64,000 nt of DNA from Pollutimonas sp963712655 (GCA_963712655.1 CAVQIT010000004.1:124001-188000); one strand, 5' to 3'; counted from the stretch's first letter, positions 41,980 through 51,141 are shown. A program made the numbers and translations. The notes: a model not told the origin generated them from the sequence alone.

Positions 41980-43302
41980 ATGTCCGAGTTGAAGTCGTCG
42001 AATGCCGGGCGCGAAGCCATTGAGCATGCCAGCCAGGATGAGCTGCGGGCTTTGCAGCTTGAGCGCATGAAATGGTCGCTCAGGCATGCCTATGAGAACG
42101 TGCCGCATTACAAGAAAGCGTTCGATGCCGCGGGCGTTCATCCCGACGACTTGAAACAGTTATCGGATATTTCCCGCTTTCCATTCACCACCAAGCAAGA
42201 CCTGCGCGACAATTATCCCTTCAAGATGTTTGCCGTGCCGCGCGAGCAGGTTGCGCGTATCCATGCCTCCAGCGGCACGACCGGCAAGCCTACCGTGGTG
42301 GGTTATACGGCGAAAGACATCGATAATTGGGCCGATCTGGTGGCGCGCTCGATCTGGGCCGCGGGCGGGCGCCCTGGCGACATTGCCCATATTGCCTATG
42401 GCTACGGTCTTTTTACCGGCGGCCTGGGCGCGCACTACGGAGCCGAAAAGCTGGGTTGCTCAGTGATTCCCATGTCGGGCGGCCAAACCGAAAAGCAAGT
42501 CCAGCTGATTCACGATTTCGGGCCTGACATTATCATGGTTACGCCGTCGTATTTTTGCAATATCCTGGAAGAAATGGAGCGCCAGGGGCTGGATCCGCGC
42601 GACAGTTCGCTGCGCATAGGCATATTCGGGGCCGAACCCTGGACTGGCCAAATGCGCGCCGACATCGAGCATCGCGCCGGCATTGACGCCCTGGACATCT
42701 ACGGCCTGTCCGAAGTCATGGGGCCGGGGGTTGCCATGGAGTGCGTCGAATCCAAAGACGGTCCCGTAGTCTGGGAAGATCATTTTTATCCTGAAATCGT
42801 CAACCCGGACACCGGCGAGCCCGTGGCCGACGGCGAATCCGGCGAACTGGTGTTCACCTCGCTGACCAAAGAAGCCATGCCGGTCATCCGCTACCGCACT
42901 CGCGACCTTACCCGCTTGCTGGCGCCCACATCGCGCAGCATGCGCCGCATCGGCAAGATTACCGGCCGCAGCGACGATATGTTGATCGTCCGGGGCGTCA
43001 ATCTGTTTCCGACCCAGGTTGAAGAGGCGGTGCTCAAGATTCCCGAACTGGCGGCCCAGTATCAACTGGTGCTGACACGCAGCGGCAATCTGGACGAACT
43101 GGAAATCCTGACGGAAGTGCGGTCGGAATACGACCATTTAAGCGCCGCCGAACGCGATATGCTGGGGGCCAAGTTGAAACATGCGGTCAAGACCTACATC
43201 GGGGTTTCCGCGCGCGTTTCCGTGCAGCTCTCCGGCCAAGTGGAGCGCACCCTTACCGGCAAGGCCCGCCGCGTCGTCGATAAGCGACCGAAAAGCGAAT
43301 GA
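41980..43302 (+). CDS. paaK: Phenylacetate-CoA ligase
   Basis: 440-residue adenylate-forming ligase that activates phenylacetate to phenylacetyl-CoA, the first step and the source of the PaaX inducer. HASSGTTGKPTVVGYTAKD is the ATP-binding P-loop; YGLFTGGLGAHYGAEKLGCS, FGAEPWTGQMRADIEH, DIYGLSEVMGPGVAMECVES and TGRSDDMLIVRGVNLFPTQV are PaaK signatures. GTAGGAG lies 8 bases before ATG 41980. Its final bases overlap the start of acpS. No paaF, paaH or paaJ is in the window, so the lower pathway is encoded elsewhere. Confidence 0.96.
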   Translation: MSELKSSNAGREAIEHASQDELRALQLERMKWSLRHAYENVPHYKKAFDAAGVHPDDLKQLSDISRFPFTTKQDLRDNYPFKMFAVPREQVARIHASSGTTGKPTVVGYTAKDIDNWADLVARSIWAAGGRPGDIAHIAYGYGLFTGGLGAHYGAEKLGCSVIPMSGGQTEKQVQLIHDFGPDIIMVTPSYFCNILEEMERQGLDPRDSSLRIGIFGAEPWTGQMRADIEHRAGIDALDIYGLSEVMGPGVAMECVESKDGPVVWEDHFYPEIVNPDTGEPVADGESGELVFTSLTKEAMPVIRYRTRDLTRLLAPTSRSMRRIGKITGRSDDMLIVRGVNLFPTQVEEAVLKIPELAAQYQLVLTRSGNLDELEILTEVRSEYDHLSAAERDMLGAKLKHAVKTYIGVSARVSVQLSGQVERTLTGKARRVVDKRPKSE

Positions 43303-43724
43303 TTCCCCAAGCGGCAAAAGGCAAAATCGCAGGCATAGGCGTCGACCTGTTACGGCTCGAGCGCATACAGCGCGTCTACGCCCGCCACGGCCAGAAATTC
43401 ATCCAGCGCATACTCGGTCCCGAGGAAATCGAAAAATTCCACCATCGATACCAGCGCGACCCCCTGCGCGGCATCCGCTTCCTGGCCTCGCGCTTTGCCG
43501 CCAAGGAAGCCTTTTCCAAAGCCATAGGCCTGGGCATGCATAGCCCCATGACCTGGTCGCGCATGCAGACGCTTAATGAGGCCAGCGGAAAACCGATGGT
43601 ACGGCTCGCCGAGCCGCTGGCCGGCTGGTATCGCCAGCGCTTCGGCGCCGCTCATGTTTCAATTACGGATGAAAGCGATACGGTCATGGCATTTGTCGTG
43701 GTCGAATCGGCGGACATGGAATAA
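43299..43724 (+). CDS. acpS: Holo-[acyl-carrier-protein] synthase
   Basis: 141-residue phosphopantetheinyl transferase that puts the CoA arm on acyl carrier protein; essential for fatty acid synthesis. IAGIGVDLLRLERIQRVYAR has the first magnesium Asp and RFLASRFAAKEAFSKAIGLG the second acidic residue with the KEA motif. ATG 43299 overlaps the paaK stop (ATGA), and no later ATG or GTG gives the conserved N-terminus, so the overlap seems real. AcpS usually follows pdxJ or sits in the lep-rnc-era-recO region. Here an essential gene follows a catabolic operon directly, so an internal promoter within paaK is expected. Confidence 0.93.
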   Translation: MIPQAAKGKIAGIGVDLLRLERIQRVYARHGQKFIQRILGPEEIEKFHHRYQRDPLRGIRFLASRFAAKEAFSKAIGLGMHSPMTWSRMQTLNEASGKPMVRLAEPLAGWYRQRFGAAHVSITDESDTVMAFVVVESADME

Positions 43725-43809
43725 TCCAGTCTTGCAACGCGGCGCGTCCAATGCAGGGATGCCGCCTTGCCCGTATTATTCTCGATTCCATTTACTCAAT
43801 GCTTAACGG

Positions 43810-44877
43810 ATGAACACTATGACAGCCCGGAAGACGCGTGTAAGCCTGCCGCCTGGACCGGTAATGGTAGATGTGGAAGGCACAGCGTTGACCGACCACG
43901 AACGAGCCCGCCTGGGCAATCCCCTGGTGGGCGGGGTAATCCTGTTCGCCCGTAATTTCGACCATCGCGAGCAACTGGCCGATCTGTGCCGGGCAATCCA
44001 TGCCGAGCGCGACGAACCGCTGTTGATCGCCGTCGACCACGAGGGCGGCCGGGTGCAGCGCTTCCGCACCGATGGCTTTACCGAAATTCCGGCCATGAGC
44101 GTATTCGGCGAACTATGGGCCGAAGACTCCCTGGCGGCCATGCGTCTTGCCTCGGAAACCGGCTACGTGTTGGGGGCCGAATTGCGCGCTTGCGGCGTGG
44201 ATTTAAGTTTTACCCCTGTGCTCGATCTGGATTACGGCGTCAGCAAGGTCATAGGCAATCGCGCTTTCCACCGCGACCCGCGCGTCGTCACCATGCTGGC
44301 GCGCGCCTTGATACAAGGGCTGATGCTGACCGATATGGCGGCTTGCGGCAAACATTTTCCGGGCCACGGCGCGGTCGAGGCCGACTCGCACCACGAAATT
44401 CCTGTGGATCAGCGCGACTTCGACGAGATCATGCAGGAAGATGCCGCCGCCTATGCATGGCTGGGCGATATGGTGCTGCCTTCCGTGATGCCCGCCCATG
44501 TCATTTATCCCAAGGTGGATCCGCACCCGGCGGGTTTTTCGCGCCACTGGATACAAAAAGTCCTGCGCCAGGATCTGGGCTACGACGGGGTCGTCTTTTC
44601 AGATGACCTGACCATGGAAGGGGCCACCGTGGCGGGCGATATCCTGGCACGCGCCACGGCCGCCCTGGGCGCCGGCTGCGACATGGTGCTGGTCTGCAAT
44701 CGTCCCGATATGGCCGACGATCTGCTCGCCCGCTTGAACGTTGAGCACAGTCTGGAGTCCATCCAGCGCATACGCCGCCTGATGCCGCAAAAAGCCGCCC
44801 GCGACTGGGAATCCCTGCAAGCCGATGAACGTTACCAATATGCCAGACGACTTCAATCTCAAATCGTTTCTGGCTGA
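43810..44877 (+). CDS. nagZ: Beta-N-acetylhexosaminidase
   Basis: 355-residue GH3 enzyme that removes N-acetylglucosamine from anhydro-muropeptides during cell-wall recycling. GPVMVDVEGTALTDHERARL, then VDHEGGRVQRFRTDGFTEIP, the catalytic His/Asp motif KHFPGHGAVEADSHHEIPVD and the nucleophile Asp in YDGVVFSDDLTMEGATVAGD are all present. It works downstream of lytic transglycosylases such as the MltB encoded at 9-10 kb. Its 3' end overlaps the start of uvrC by 38 to 53 bases in another frame. Confidence 0.96.
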   Translation: MNTMTARKTRVSLPPGPVMVDVEGTALTDHERARLGNPLVGGVILFARNFDHREQLADLCRAIHAERDEPLLIAVDHEGGRVQRFRTDGFTEIPAMSVFGELWAEDSLAAMRLASETGYVLGAELRACGVDLSFTPVLDLDYGVSKVIGNRAFHRDPRVVTMLARALIQGLMLTDMAACGKHFPGHGAVEADSHHEIPVDQRDFDEIMQEDAAAYAWLGDMVLPSVMPAHVIYPKVDPHPAGFSRHWIQKVLRQDLGYDGVVFSDDLTMEGATVAGDILARATAALGAGCDMVLVCNRPDMADDLLARLNVEHSLESIQRIRRLMPQKAARDWESLQADERYQYARRLQSQIVSG

Positions 44878-46663
44878 TCTGCCGCATCTGCCCGGCGTAT
44901 ACCGGCATATCGATGCGCAGGGGGAAGTGCTGTATGTAGGCAAGGCGCGCGACCTGAAAAAGCGCGTGAATTCCTATTTCCAGAAAACCCCCGATAGCCC
45001 GCGCATCGCTTATATGGTGGCGCGGGTAGTGCGCCTGGAGGTTACGGTTACCCGTTCGGAAGCCGAGGCCTTGCTGCTTGAAAACAACCTGATCAAGAGC
45101 CTGAAGCCGCGCTACAACATTTTGTTCCGGGACGATAAGTCCTATCCTTATCTCATGCTCAGCGGGCACCGCGCGCCGCGCATCGCCTATTATCGCGGCA
45201 GCACCAGCGGCAAGGGGCGGTATTTCGGCCCGTATCCGAATGCCTGGGCGGTGCGCGAGACCATACAGATATTGCAGCGCGTGTTCCGTCTGCGCACCTG
45301 CGAAGACAGTGTCTATGCCAACCGTTCGCGCCCCTGCCTGCTTCATCAAATCGGTCGGTGCTCCGCGCCATGCGTGGATCTGGTTTCCCCCGAGGACTAT
45401 CAGGCCGATGTCGAGCGCGCCGTGCAATTCCTGGACGGCCATGCCAAGAAAGTCATGACCGATATCGAGGCGCGCATGCGCCGTGCATCCGAAGCGCTCG
45501 ACTTCGAGCAGGCCGCGGTACTGCGCGACCAGATGGGATCGCTGGCCAAGGTGTTGCAGCAGCAGTCCATGGAAAAAGTCGGCGACGACGACGTCGATAT
45601 CATTGCGCTGGCGTCGGCGGGCGGGCGCGTGTGCGTGAACCTCGCCATGGTGCGCGGCGGCCGGCATTTGGGCGACAAGCCGTTTTTTCCCACGCACACC
45701 CACGACGACAGCCCCGGCGATGTCCTGGCCGCGTTCGTGGGCCAGCACTATGTGGACAGCGGCATGCCCGCCATTCTGGTGTCCTCGCATCCTCTGCCCG
45801 ATCCGGATCTGGTCGCGCTGGTGGCGGGGCAGGCCGGCGTCAAGGCCCGCATGATCATCAAGCCTCAAGGCATGCGCAAGACGTGGCTGGAGCAGGCCAT
45901 GAAGAATGCCGAACTGGCGCTGGCGCGCGTGCTGACCGAGTCCAGCGCGCGCGCCGCCCGCAGCCTGGCGCTGGCGTCGGTGCTTGAATTGGACACGGAT
46001 GAGGCTGCGCTGGACGCTTTGCATATCGAGTGTTTCGACATCAGCCATACCGCCGGCGAAGCCACGCAGGCTTCCTGCGTGGTGTATAAACATCACGACA
46101 TGCAGCCTTCGTTGTATCGCCGCTACAACATTGCCGGGATTACTCCGGGGGACGACTACGCGGCCATGCGCCAGGTATTGACCCGCCGCTTCAGCAGGGT
46201 GGCCGATGGACAGGCGGAAATGCCGAATATCGTGCTGATCGACGGCGGCAAGGGGCAGGTCGAAGTCGCGCGTCAGGTTTTTGTCGAGCTTGGGCTGGAC
46301 ACGCATACGATTGTGGGCGTATCCAAAGGAGAAGGGCGCAAGGTAGGGCTGGAGACGCTGGTATTCGTCGACGGCCGCGAAGCCGTGGCCCTGGGCATCG
46401 AGTCGGCGGCGCTGATGCTGGTGGCGCAAATCCGCGATGAGGCGCACCGCTTCGCCATTACAGGCATGCGCGCACAACGCGCCAAGACGCGCAATGTGTC
46501 CCGTCTGGAGGAAATCGAAGGCATAGGCGCCAGGCGTCGCCAGAAGCTGCTGGCGCGCTTTGGAGGCTTCTCCGGGGTGGTGGATGCCAGTGTCGACGAT
46601 CTGCGCTCGGTGGACGGAATTTCGGCCGATCTGGCCGAACGTATCTATCAAGCCCTGCGATAA
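44840..46663 (+). CDS. uvrC: UvrABC system protein C
   Basis: 607-residue excinuclease subunit that makes both incisions in nucleotide excision repair. The N-terminal GIY-YIG nuclease begins LPHLPGVYRHIDAQGEVLYV with GKARDLKKRVNSYFQ; the UVR motif lies in DFEQAAVLRDQMGSLAKVLQ; the RNase H-like part has ECFDISHTAGEATQASCVVY with the catalytic DxS, then VLIDGGKGQVEVARQV; and tandem HhH motifs end the protein (EEIEGIGARRRQKLL, SVDGISADLAERIY). ATG 44840 (MPDDFNLKSFLADLP) matches relatives; ATG 44825 would add five residues. Both starts lie inside nagZ, so the two genes are probably coupled. Confidence 0.96.
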   Translation: MPDDFNLKSFLADLPHLPGVYRHIDAQGEVLYVGKARDLKKRVNSYFQKTPDSPRIAYMVARVVRLEVTVTRSEAEALLLENNLIKSLKPRYNILFRDDKSYPYLMLSGHRAPRIAYYRGSTSGKGRYFGPYPNAWAVRETIQILQRVFRLRTCEDSVYANRSRPCLLHQIGRCSAPCVDLVSPEDYQADVERAVQFLDGHAKKVMTDIEARMRRASEALDFEQAAVLRDQMGSLAKVLQQQSMEKVGDDDVDIIALASAGGRVCVNLAMVRGGRHLGDKPFFPTHTHDDSPGDVLAAFVGQHYVDSGMPAILVSSHPLPDPDLVALVAGQAGVKARMIIKPQGMRKTWLEQAMKNAELALARVLTESSARAARSLALASVLELDTDEAALDALHIECFDISHTAGEATQASCVVYKHHDMQPSLYRRYNIAGITPGDDYAAMRQVLTRRFSRVADGQAEMPNIVLIDGGKGQVEVARQVFVELGLDTHTIVGVSKGEGRKVGLETLVFVDGREAVALGIESAALMLVAQIRDEAHRFAITGMRAQRAKTRNVSRLEEIEGIGARRRQKLLARFGGFSGVVDASVDDLRSVDGISADLAERIYQALR

Positions 46664-46678
46664 GGTAGTATTCCACTT

Positions 46679-47260
46679 ATGCCTTTCAATTTACCTATCG
46701 CCCTGACTTGGCTGCGCATAGCCATGATCCCACTGATTGTGGGACTTTTCTATATCCCGTCCGACTGGATATCCACGCCTGTGCGTGATCTGGTTGGCGC
46801 CCTGGCTTTCATTATCGCCGCCCTGACCGACTGGTTCGACGGCTGGCTGGCGCGGCGCTGGAACCAGACCTCGTCCTTCGGCGGCTTTCTCGATCCGGTC
46901 GCCGACAAGCTGATGGTATGCGCGGCCCTGCTTATCCTGCTGGACCTGGACCGGGTCGATTCCTTCATCGCCCTGGTGATCATCGGACGGGAAATCACCA
47001 TATCGGCGTTGCGCGAATGGATGGCGAAAATAGGCGCCAGCGGCAGTGTGGCGGTGCACCAGCTAGGCAAATTCAAGACAGCGGCGCAAATGATCGCCAT
47101 TCCTTGCCTGCTTTATTGGCAGCCGGTGTACGGCGTATCCGCCAGCCTGGTGGGCCAGGTGCTTATTGTGGTGGCCGCCATCTTGACCGTATGGTCCATG
47201 TGCTATTACCTGCGCCGGGCCTGGCCGGAAATCCGCGATAAAGGCGGCAGGCTCGAATAG
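46679..47260 (+). CDS. pgsA: CDP-diacylglycerol-glycerol-3-phosphate 3-phosphatidyltransferase
   Basis: 193-residue membrane enzyme that makes phosphatidylglycerol phosphate. The CDP-alcohol phosphotransferase motif is complete in DWFDGWLARRW then SFGGFLDPVADKL (DG..AR..8..G...D...D), between membrane helices. NLPIALTWLRIAMIPLIVGL is the usual N-terminus. It begins 15 bases after uvrC, the common uvrC-pgsA pair of proteobacteria. No tRNA gene follows, although tRNA genes often do so in other genomes. Confidence 0.95.
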   Translation: MPFNLPIALTWLRIAMIPLIVGLFYIPSDWISTPVRDLVGALAFIIAALTDWFDGWLARRWNQTSSFGGFLDPVADKLMVCAALLILLDLDRVDSFIALVIIGREITISALREWMAKIGASGSVAVHQLGKFKTAAQMIAIPCLLYWQPVYGVSASLVGQVLIVVAAILTVWSMCYYLRRAWPEIRDKGGRLE

Positions 47261-47272
47261 AAGGTTTTACGC

Positions 47273-48559
47273 ATGGCTTTCGCCGCTCTCGAACGCGTCC
47301 CTGACAGTTCCGCCCAGAAACGCCGAGACTGGCTGATCATCAGCCTGGTGAGCGTGGTGCATGCCAGTTCGCATTTCTTTCAACTGGTGCTGCCCACGCT
47401 GTATCTTTCGCTGGCGCACGAGTACGGCTACGATTTTGTCAAACTAGGCCTGCTGGCCTCTGCTTTTTTCCTGGTTTCATGCCTGGGCCAGGCATCATCG
47501 GGTTTTGTGGTCGACCGCATCGGTCCCGCGCCGGTGCTGCGCTTCGGATTAAGCTGTTTCGTGCTGTCGGGCATATTGATCGCCACATCCAATGGCTACT
47601 TGATGCTGCTGCTGGCCGCCGTGATCGGCGGCATCGGCAATTCGGTTTTTCATCCGGTCGATTATTCCATACTGAATCACAGGGTAAGCGCGCTTCGGCT
47701 GGGTCATGCTTTCAGCGCCCACGGCCTGACCGGAAACCTGGGCTGGGCGCTTACCCCTGTGTTCATGGCCACTATCATTTATCTGTCGAACTGGCGTATT
47801 GCGGCATTTTCCGCCGCCGCGCTGCTGGCGGCGGTCTTGCTGTTCACCTGGCTGGGCCGGGACTTGCTGGCCGGCAAGAATCAGGCGCAGGCCCCGGCCT
47901 CGGCGGCAACCGCCGCCGCCGGGCCCGCGGATGTGGTCAAGCAGACAGCCATGCAGACCTTGACGGCCTTGCTGGCGCAGCCCGCGCTGTGGGGCGCGTT
48001 CCTGTTCTTTGCCTTTACCTCGATGGCCTTGTCCGCAGTGCAAAACTACACCATACCCATGCTGGGCGAGGTTTACGGTCTTGACAAAATCATGGCCGGC
48101 ACGACATTGTCGGCATATATGATTTCCGCCGCCCTGGGCATGCTGGCGGGAGGCTTTCTGGTCGGCGCCACACCCAATACCGAGCGCACGGTGGCCGTGT
48201 CGCTGGTGCTGGCCGGGCTGCTGCTGATAGTGCTGGCTTACGGCGCGGTGCCGCCGTCTTTCGCCGTGGCGCTGGTCGTCCTGGCAGGCTTTTGTTCCGG
48301 CGTATCGGCCCCGTCGCGCGATATGCTGATCCGGCGCGTTACTCCCAAAGGCGCCACGGGCACGGTGTATGGCCTGGTTTATTCCGGCATGGATGTCGGG
48401 TCGTCGCTGGCCCCGGCCGGCTTCGGACTGATGCTTGACGCCGGTTTTGCGCGAGGCCCATGGTTTGGCGCCGCGGCGGGCTTCGGCATAGCCGCTGTGC
48501 TGGCGCTGTGGGTGGCCAGGTCGGCCGGCAACGCCGCGCTGCGCGCCGCCCGCGCCTGA
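47273..48559 (+). CDS. Major facilitator superfamily transporter
   Basis: 428-residue membrane protein with about 12 helices. It starts in RDWLIISLVSVVHASSHFFQ and has the FsmR-like feature HPVDYSILNHRVSALRLGHA between helices 4 and 5. A loop of about 25 residues rich in Ala, Gln and Pro (residues about 200-222) divides the two halves. The group resembles fosmidomycin-resistance type exporters, but no substrate can be named. It starts 12 bases after pgsA. It converges with queF, and the 48 bases between hold a GC-rich inverted structure. Confidence 0.85.
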   Translation: MAFAALERVPDSSAQKRRDWLIISLVSVVHASSHFFQLVLPTLYLSLAHEYGYDFVKLGLLASAFFLVSCLGQASSGFVVDRIGPAPVLRFGLSCFVLSGILIATSNGYLMLLLAAVIGGIGNSVFHPVDYSILNHRVSALRLGHAFSAHGLTGNLGWALTPVFMATIIYLSNWRIAAFSAAALLAAVLLFTWLGRDLLAGKNQAQAPASAATAAAGPADVVKQTAMQTLTALLAQPALWGAFLFFAFTSMALSAVQNYTIPMLGEVYGLDKIMAGTTLSAYMISAALGMLAGGFLVGATPNTERTVAVSLVLAGLLLIVLAYGAVPPSFAVALVVLAGFCSGVSAPSRDMLIRRVTPKGATGTVYGLVYSGMDVGSSLAPAGFGLMLDAGFARGPWFGAAAGFGIAAVLALWVARSAGNAALRAARA

Positions 48560-48565
48560 TCGCAA

Positions 48566-48599
48566 GCCGGATTCCCGGCCGTTTTCCTGGCGGCCGCTG
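48566..48599. terminator. Inverted structures between the MFS gene and queF
   Basis: GCCGGATTCCCGGC (48566-48579) resembles a collapsed copy of the palindromic repeat family. It is followed by GTTTTC and GAAAAC arms around a GGCGGCCGC core. Either could end transcription from both sides. Confidence 0.4.
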
Positions 48600-48607
48600 A
48601 AAACCGT

Positions 48608-49432
48608 TTATTGCCGTATGGTGCGGATCTGGCTGACGCTGGCCGGCTGGCTGCTGCGCCAAGGGTTGATATCCAGGCCGCCGCGCCGGGTATAGCGCGC
48701 ATACACCAGCAGGGATTGCGGCCGGCAGGCTTGCCAGATGTCGCAATACATTTGTTCTACGCAATGCTCGTGGAATTCGTTGTGCCGCCGCAGCGACACA
48801 ATATATTCCAGCAAGGCGGCGCGGTCGATTTGCGGCCCCGTATAGCGCAACTGCACGCTGCCCCAGTCGGGCTGGCCGGTAACCGGGCAGTTGGACTTGA
48901 GCAGGTCCGACATCAAGGTTTCGCTTATCGTTGCGGCGCCGGGCAGGCAGCGCAGCAGGCTGGCCGATGGCGAGCGGGCGGTGATTTCAATATCGGCGTC
49001 ATCGATGCAGATTCCTTCCATGGCTTGGGATAGCTGCGTGCCGCGTCCGATGTCCGTGTTGATTTCCACCTCGACCGGTGCGCCCGCGGCCTTGGCCAGG
49101 TCGCCGGCAATACGCGCACGCACGAGATCGCTGTGTTCGAAGCGTTCTTCGTTCAGGGAGTTCAAGTACAGCTTGAACGATTTGGACTCGATCAGGCAGG
49201 GGCTGTCGGGCGGAAACGAAAAGCGCGCGATGCCCGCCACCGGCTTGCCTTTAAGGTTGAGCCAGGACATTTCATAGGCGTTCCAGATATCGGCGCCATG
49301 CCAGCGATGCGGGATGCTCAGCTTGGCACGATTGAGTCCACGGTCTATGGGAAAGAGCAGCGCGGGATTGTACGCATCCGGGTAGGACACATCCTGGCCT
49401 AACGGAGCATGGGCGAGAATAGGATCAGACAT
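48608..49432 (-). CDS. queF: NADPH-dependent 7-cyano-7-deazaguanine reductase (QueF, long form)
   Basis: 274-residue T-fold enzyme that reduces preQ0 to preQ1 in queuosine synthesis. It is the long, two-domain type: the N-terminal half has EMSWLNLKGKPVAGIARFSF, then SPCLIESKSFKLYLNSLNEE. The catalytic Cys182 and Asp189 are in KSNCPVTGQPDWGSVQLRY. HNEFHEHCVEQMYCDIW is the C-terminal motif. A TACAAT -10 element is on the minus strand at 49526-49531. A second queuosine gene, queH, lies at 56 kb. Confidence 0.95.
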   Translation of the reverse strand: MSDPILAHAPLGQDVSYPDAYNPALLFPIDRGLNRAKLSIPHRWHGADIWNAYEMSWLNLKGKPVAGIARFSFPPDSPCLIESKSFKLYLNSLNEERFEHSDLVRARIAGDLAKAAGAPVEVEINTDIGRGTQLSQAMEGICIDDADIEITARSPSASLLRCLPGAATISETLMSDLLKSNCPVTGQPDWGSVQLRYTGPQIDRAALLEYIVSLRRHNEFHEHCVEQMYCDIWQACRPQSLLVYARYTRRGGLDINPWRSSQPASVSQIRTIRQ

Positions 49433-49789
49433 GAGAAAAATAAAAAAGGTCTAGGGGCGGAATGCCGCCGTAGCGGCGCTGCCTAGGGGGTGATTCTGGA
49501 CGGCGCCGGCAGGCCTGAAGCCCATATTGTACCTTGCGGGCGCCTTCATTTCATATCATGGAAAACTGATTCTGGCATGTGAAATGGCTATGTTGCATTG
49601 CATGATAAACCATTTTATAGCAGAAAATATCGTTTTATATTATGAAATATATTTAATAACTATTTGATTAATAAGTAGTAAATTCTTTGTCTTATATAAG
49701 ACATAAGTGTTATTCGGCCTGCAGCATAGGGGTAGACTTTTCTTAATGGTTTTTCACTGTTTTGTCTCACTTCACAAGGAAATAGCATC
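49433..49789. promoter_or_regulatory. Divergent queF-aceA regulatory region
   Basis: 357 bases without a gene. The queF side is GC-rich with repeated CTAGGGG segments. From about 49545 to 49745 the DNA turns strongly AT-rich, unlike the surrounding sequence, as expected for a highly regulated aceA promoter. It includes the palindrome at 49688 and further half-sites (ATAAG, TTATT). No preQ1 riboswitch pattern was found on the queF side. Confidence 0.6.
49688..49703. promoter_or_regulatory. Perfect 16-bp palindrome upstream of aceA
   Basis: TGTCTTAT ATAAGACA, perfectly symmetric, 86 bases before the aceA start; ATAAG recurs just after. The size and symmetry suit a GntR-like or similar dimeric regulator of acetate/propionate metabolism, but the protein is unknown. 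Confidence 0.65.
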
Positions 49790-51115
49790 ATGACCCAAAG
49801 AGAAAATGAAATCCGCGATTTGCAGAAAATCTGGGCGGAAGATGCCCGCTGGCAAGGCATCAAGCGCGGGTATAGCGCTGAAGACGTCATGCGTTTGCGC
49901 GGTTCGGTCGTCGTCGAGCATACCTTGGCGCGCCGTGGCGCCGAAAGGTTGTGGGGTCTTCTGCATTCCGAACCCTTTGTGAATACGCTGGGTGCTTTGA
50001 CCGGCAATCAGGCCATGCAGCAAGTCAAGGCCGGCCTGAAAGCGATCTACCTGTCGGGCTGGCAAGTGGCCGGAGATGCGAATGGCGCCGGTGAGATGTA
50101 TCCCGATCAGTCGCTCTATCCGGCCAATTCGGTGCCGCAGGTGGTACGCCGCATCAATAATGCGCTGACGCGCTGCGACCAGATTCAATGGATGGAAGGC
50201 AAGAATCCCGGCGACAAGGATTATCTGGATTATTTTGCTCCTATCGTGGCCGACGCCGAGGCCGGTTTCGGCGGCGTGCTCAATGCCTTTGAGTTGATGA
50301 AAGCCATGATCGAAGCCGGCGCGGCGGGTGTGCATTTCGAAGACCAATTGGCTTCGGTGAAGAAGTGCGGCCATATGGGCGGCAAGGTGCTGGTCCCGAC
50401 CCGGGAAGCGGTGGCCAAGCTGGTTTCGGCCCGGCTGGCCGCCGACGTGCTGAATGTGCCGACGGTATTGCTGGCGCGCACCGATGCCGACGCGGCCGAT
50501 CTGGTGACCAGCGATATAGACGAAAACGACAGGGCCTTTATCACCGGCGAGCGCACGGTCGAAGGCTTTTTCCGTACTCGTCCGGGCATCGAACAGGGCA
50601 TTTCGCGCGGCCTGGCGTATGCTCCTTATGCCGATCTGCTGTGGTGCGAAACGTCGACGCCCAATCTGGAGTATGCGCGCCGTTTCGCCGAAGCGATCCA
50701 CCGCCAATTTCCGGGGAAAATGCTGGCCTACAATTGCTCGCCGTCGTTCAACTGGAAAAAGAATCTCGATGACGCCACGGTGGCCAAGTTTCAGCGCGAG
50801 CTGGGCGCCATGGGATATAAATTCCAGTTCATTACGCTGGCGGGTTTCCATGCCTTGAACTATGGCATGTTCGAGCTTGCGCATGGCTATGCCCGCAGGC
50901 AGATGAGCGCCTTCGTGGAACTGCAGCAAAAAGAGTTTGCCGCGGCCGACCTGGGTTTCACCGCCGTCAAGCATCAGCGCGAAGTCGGCACGGGCTATTT
51001 CGATGCGGTGACGCAAACCATCGAGGGCGGCCAGTCCTCCACCACCGCGCTCACGGGTTCAACCGAAGAGGCTCAATTTGAAAGCGGCCGGGAATCAGGC
51101 CTTAAAGTAGCCTGA
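49790..51115 (+). CDS. aceA: Isocitrate lyase
   Basis: 441-residue glyoxylate-shunt enzyme that splits isocitrate into succinate and glyoxylate. The signature with the catalytic base is KKCGHMGGKV (Cys193). GWQVAGDANGAGEMYPDQSL, then YPANSVPQVVRRINNAL, VADAEAGFGGVLNAFELMKA and NCSPSFNWKKNLDD are typical. It is needed for growth on acetyl-CoA-yielding substrates such as phenylacetate and fatty acids, both relevant to this window. CAAGGAAA precedes ATG 49790. No malate synthase is adjacent. The convergent LysR gene is separated by repeat copy C. Confidence 0.96.
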   Translation: MTQRENEIRDLQKIWAEDARWQGIKRGYSAEDVMRLRGSVVVEHTLARRGAERLWGLLHSEPFVNTLGALTGNQAMQQVKAGLKAIYLSGWQVAGDANGAGEMYPDQSLYPANSVPQVVRRINNALTRCDQIQWMEGKNPGDKDYLDYFAPIVADAEAGFGGVLNAFELMKAMIEAGAAGVHFEDQLASVKKCGHMGGKVLVPTREAVAKLVSARLAADVLNVPTVLLARTDADAADLVTSDIDENDRAFITGERTVEGFFRTRPGIEQGISRGLAYAPYADLLWCETSTPNLEYARRFAEAIHRQFPGKMLAYNCSPSFNWKKNLDDATVAKFQRELGAMGYKFQFITLAGFHALNYGMFELAHGYARRQMSAFVELQQKEFAAADLGFTAVKHQREVGTGYFDAVTQTIEGGQSSTTALTGSTEEAQFESGRESGLKVA

Positions 51116-51141
51116 GGCCGGCTCTGATAGTTCTGATATAA

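Noticed and set aside
49433..49560. preQ1 riboswitch upstream of queF
   Set aside because: The minus-strand leader lacks the conserved CTA-rich loop and A-rich tail of preQ1 aptamers.
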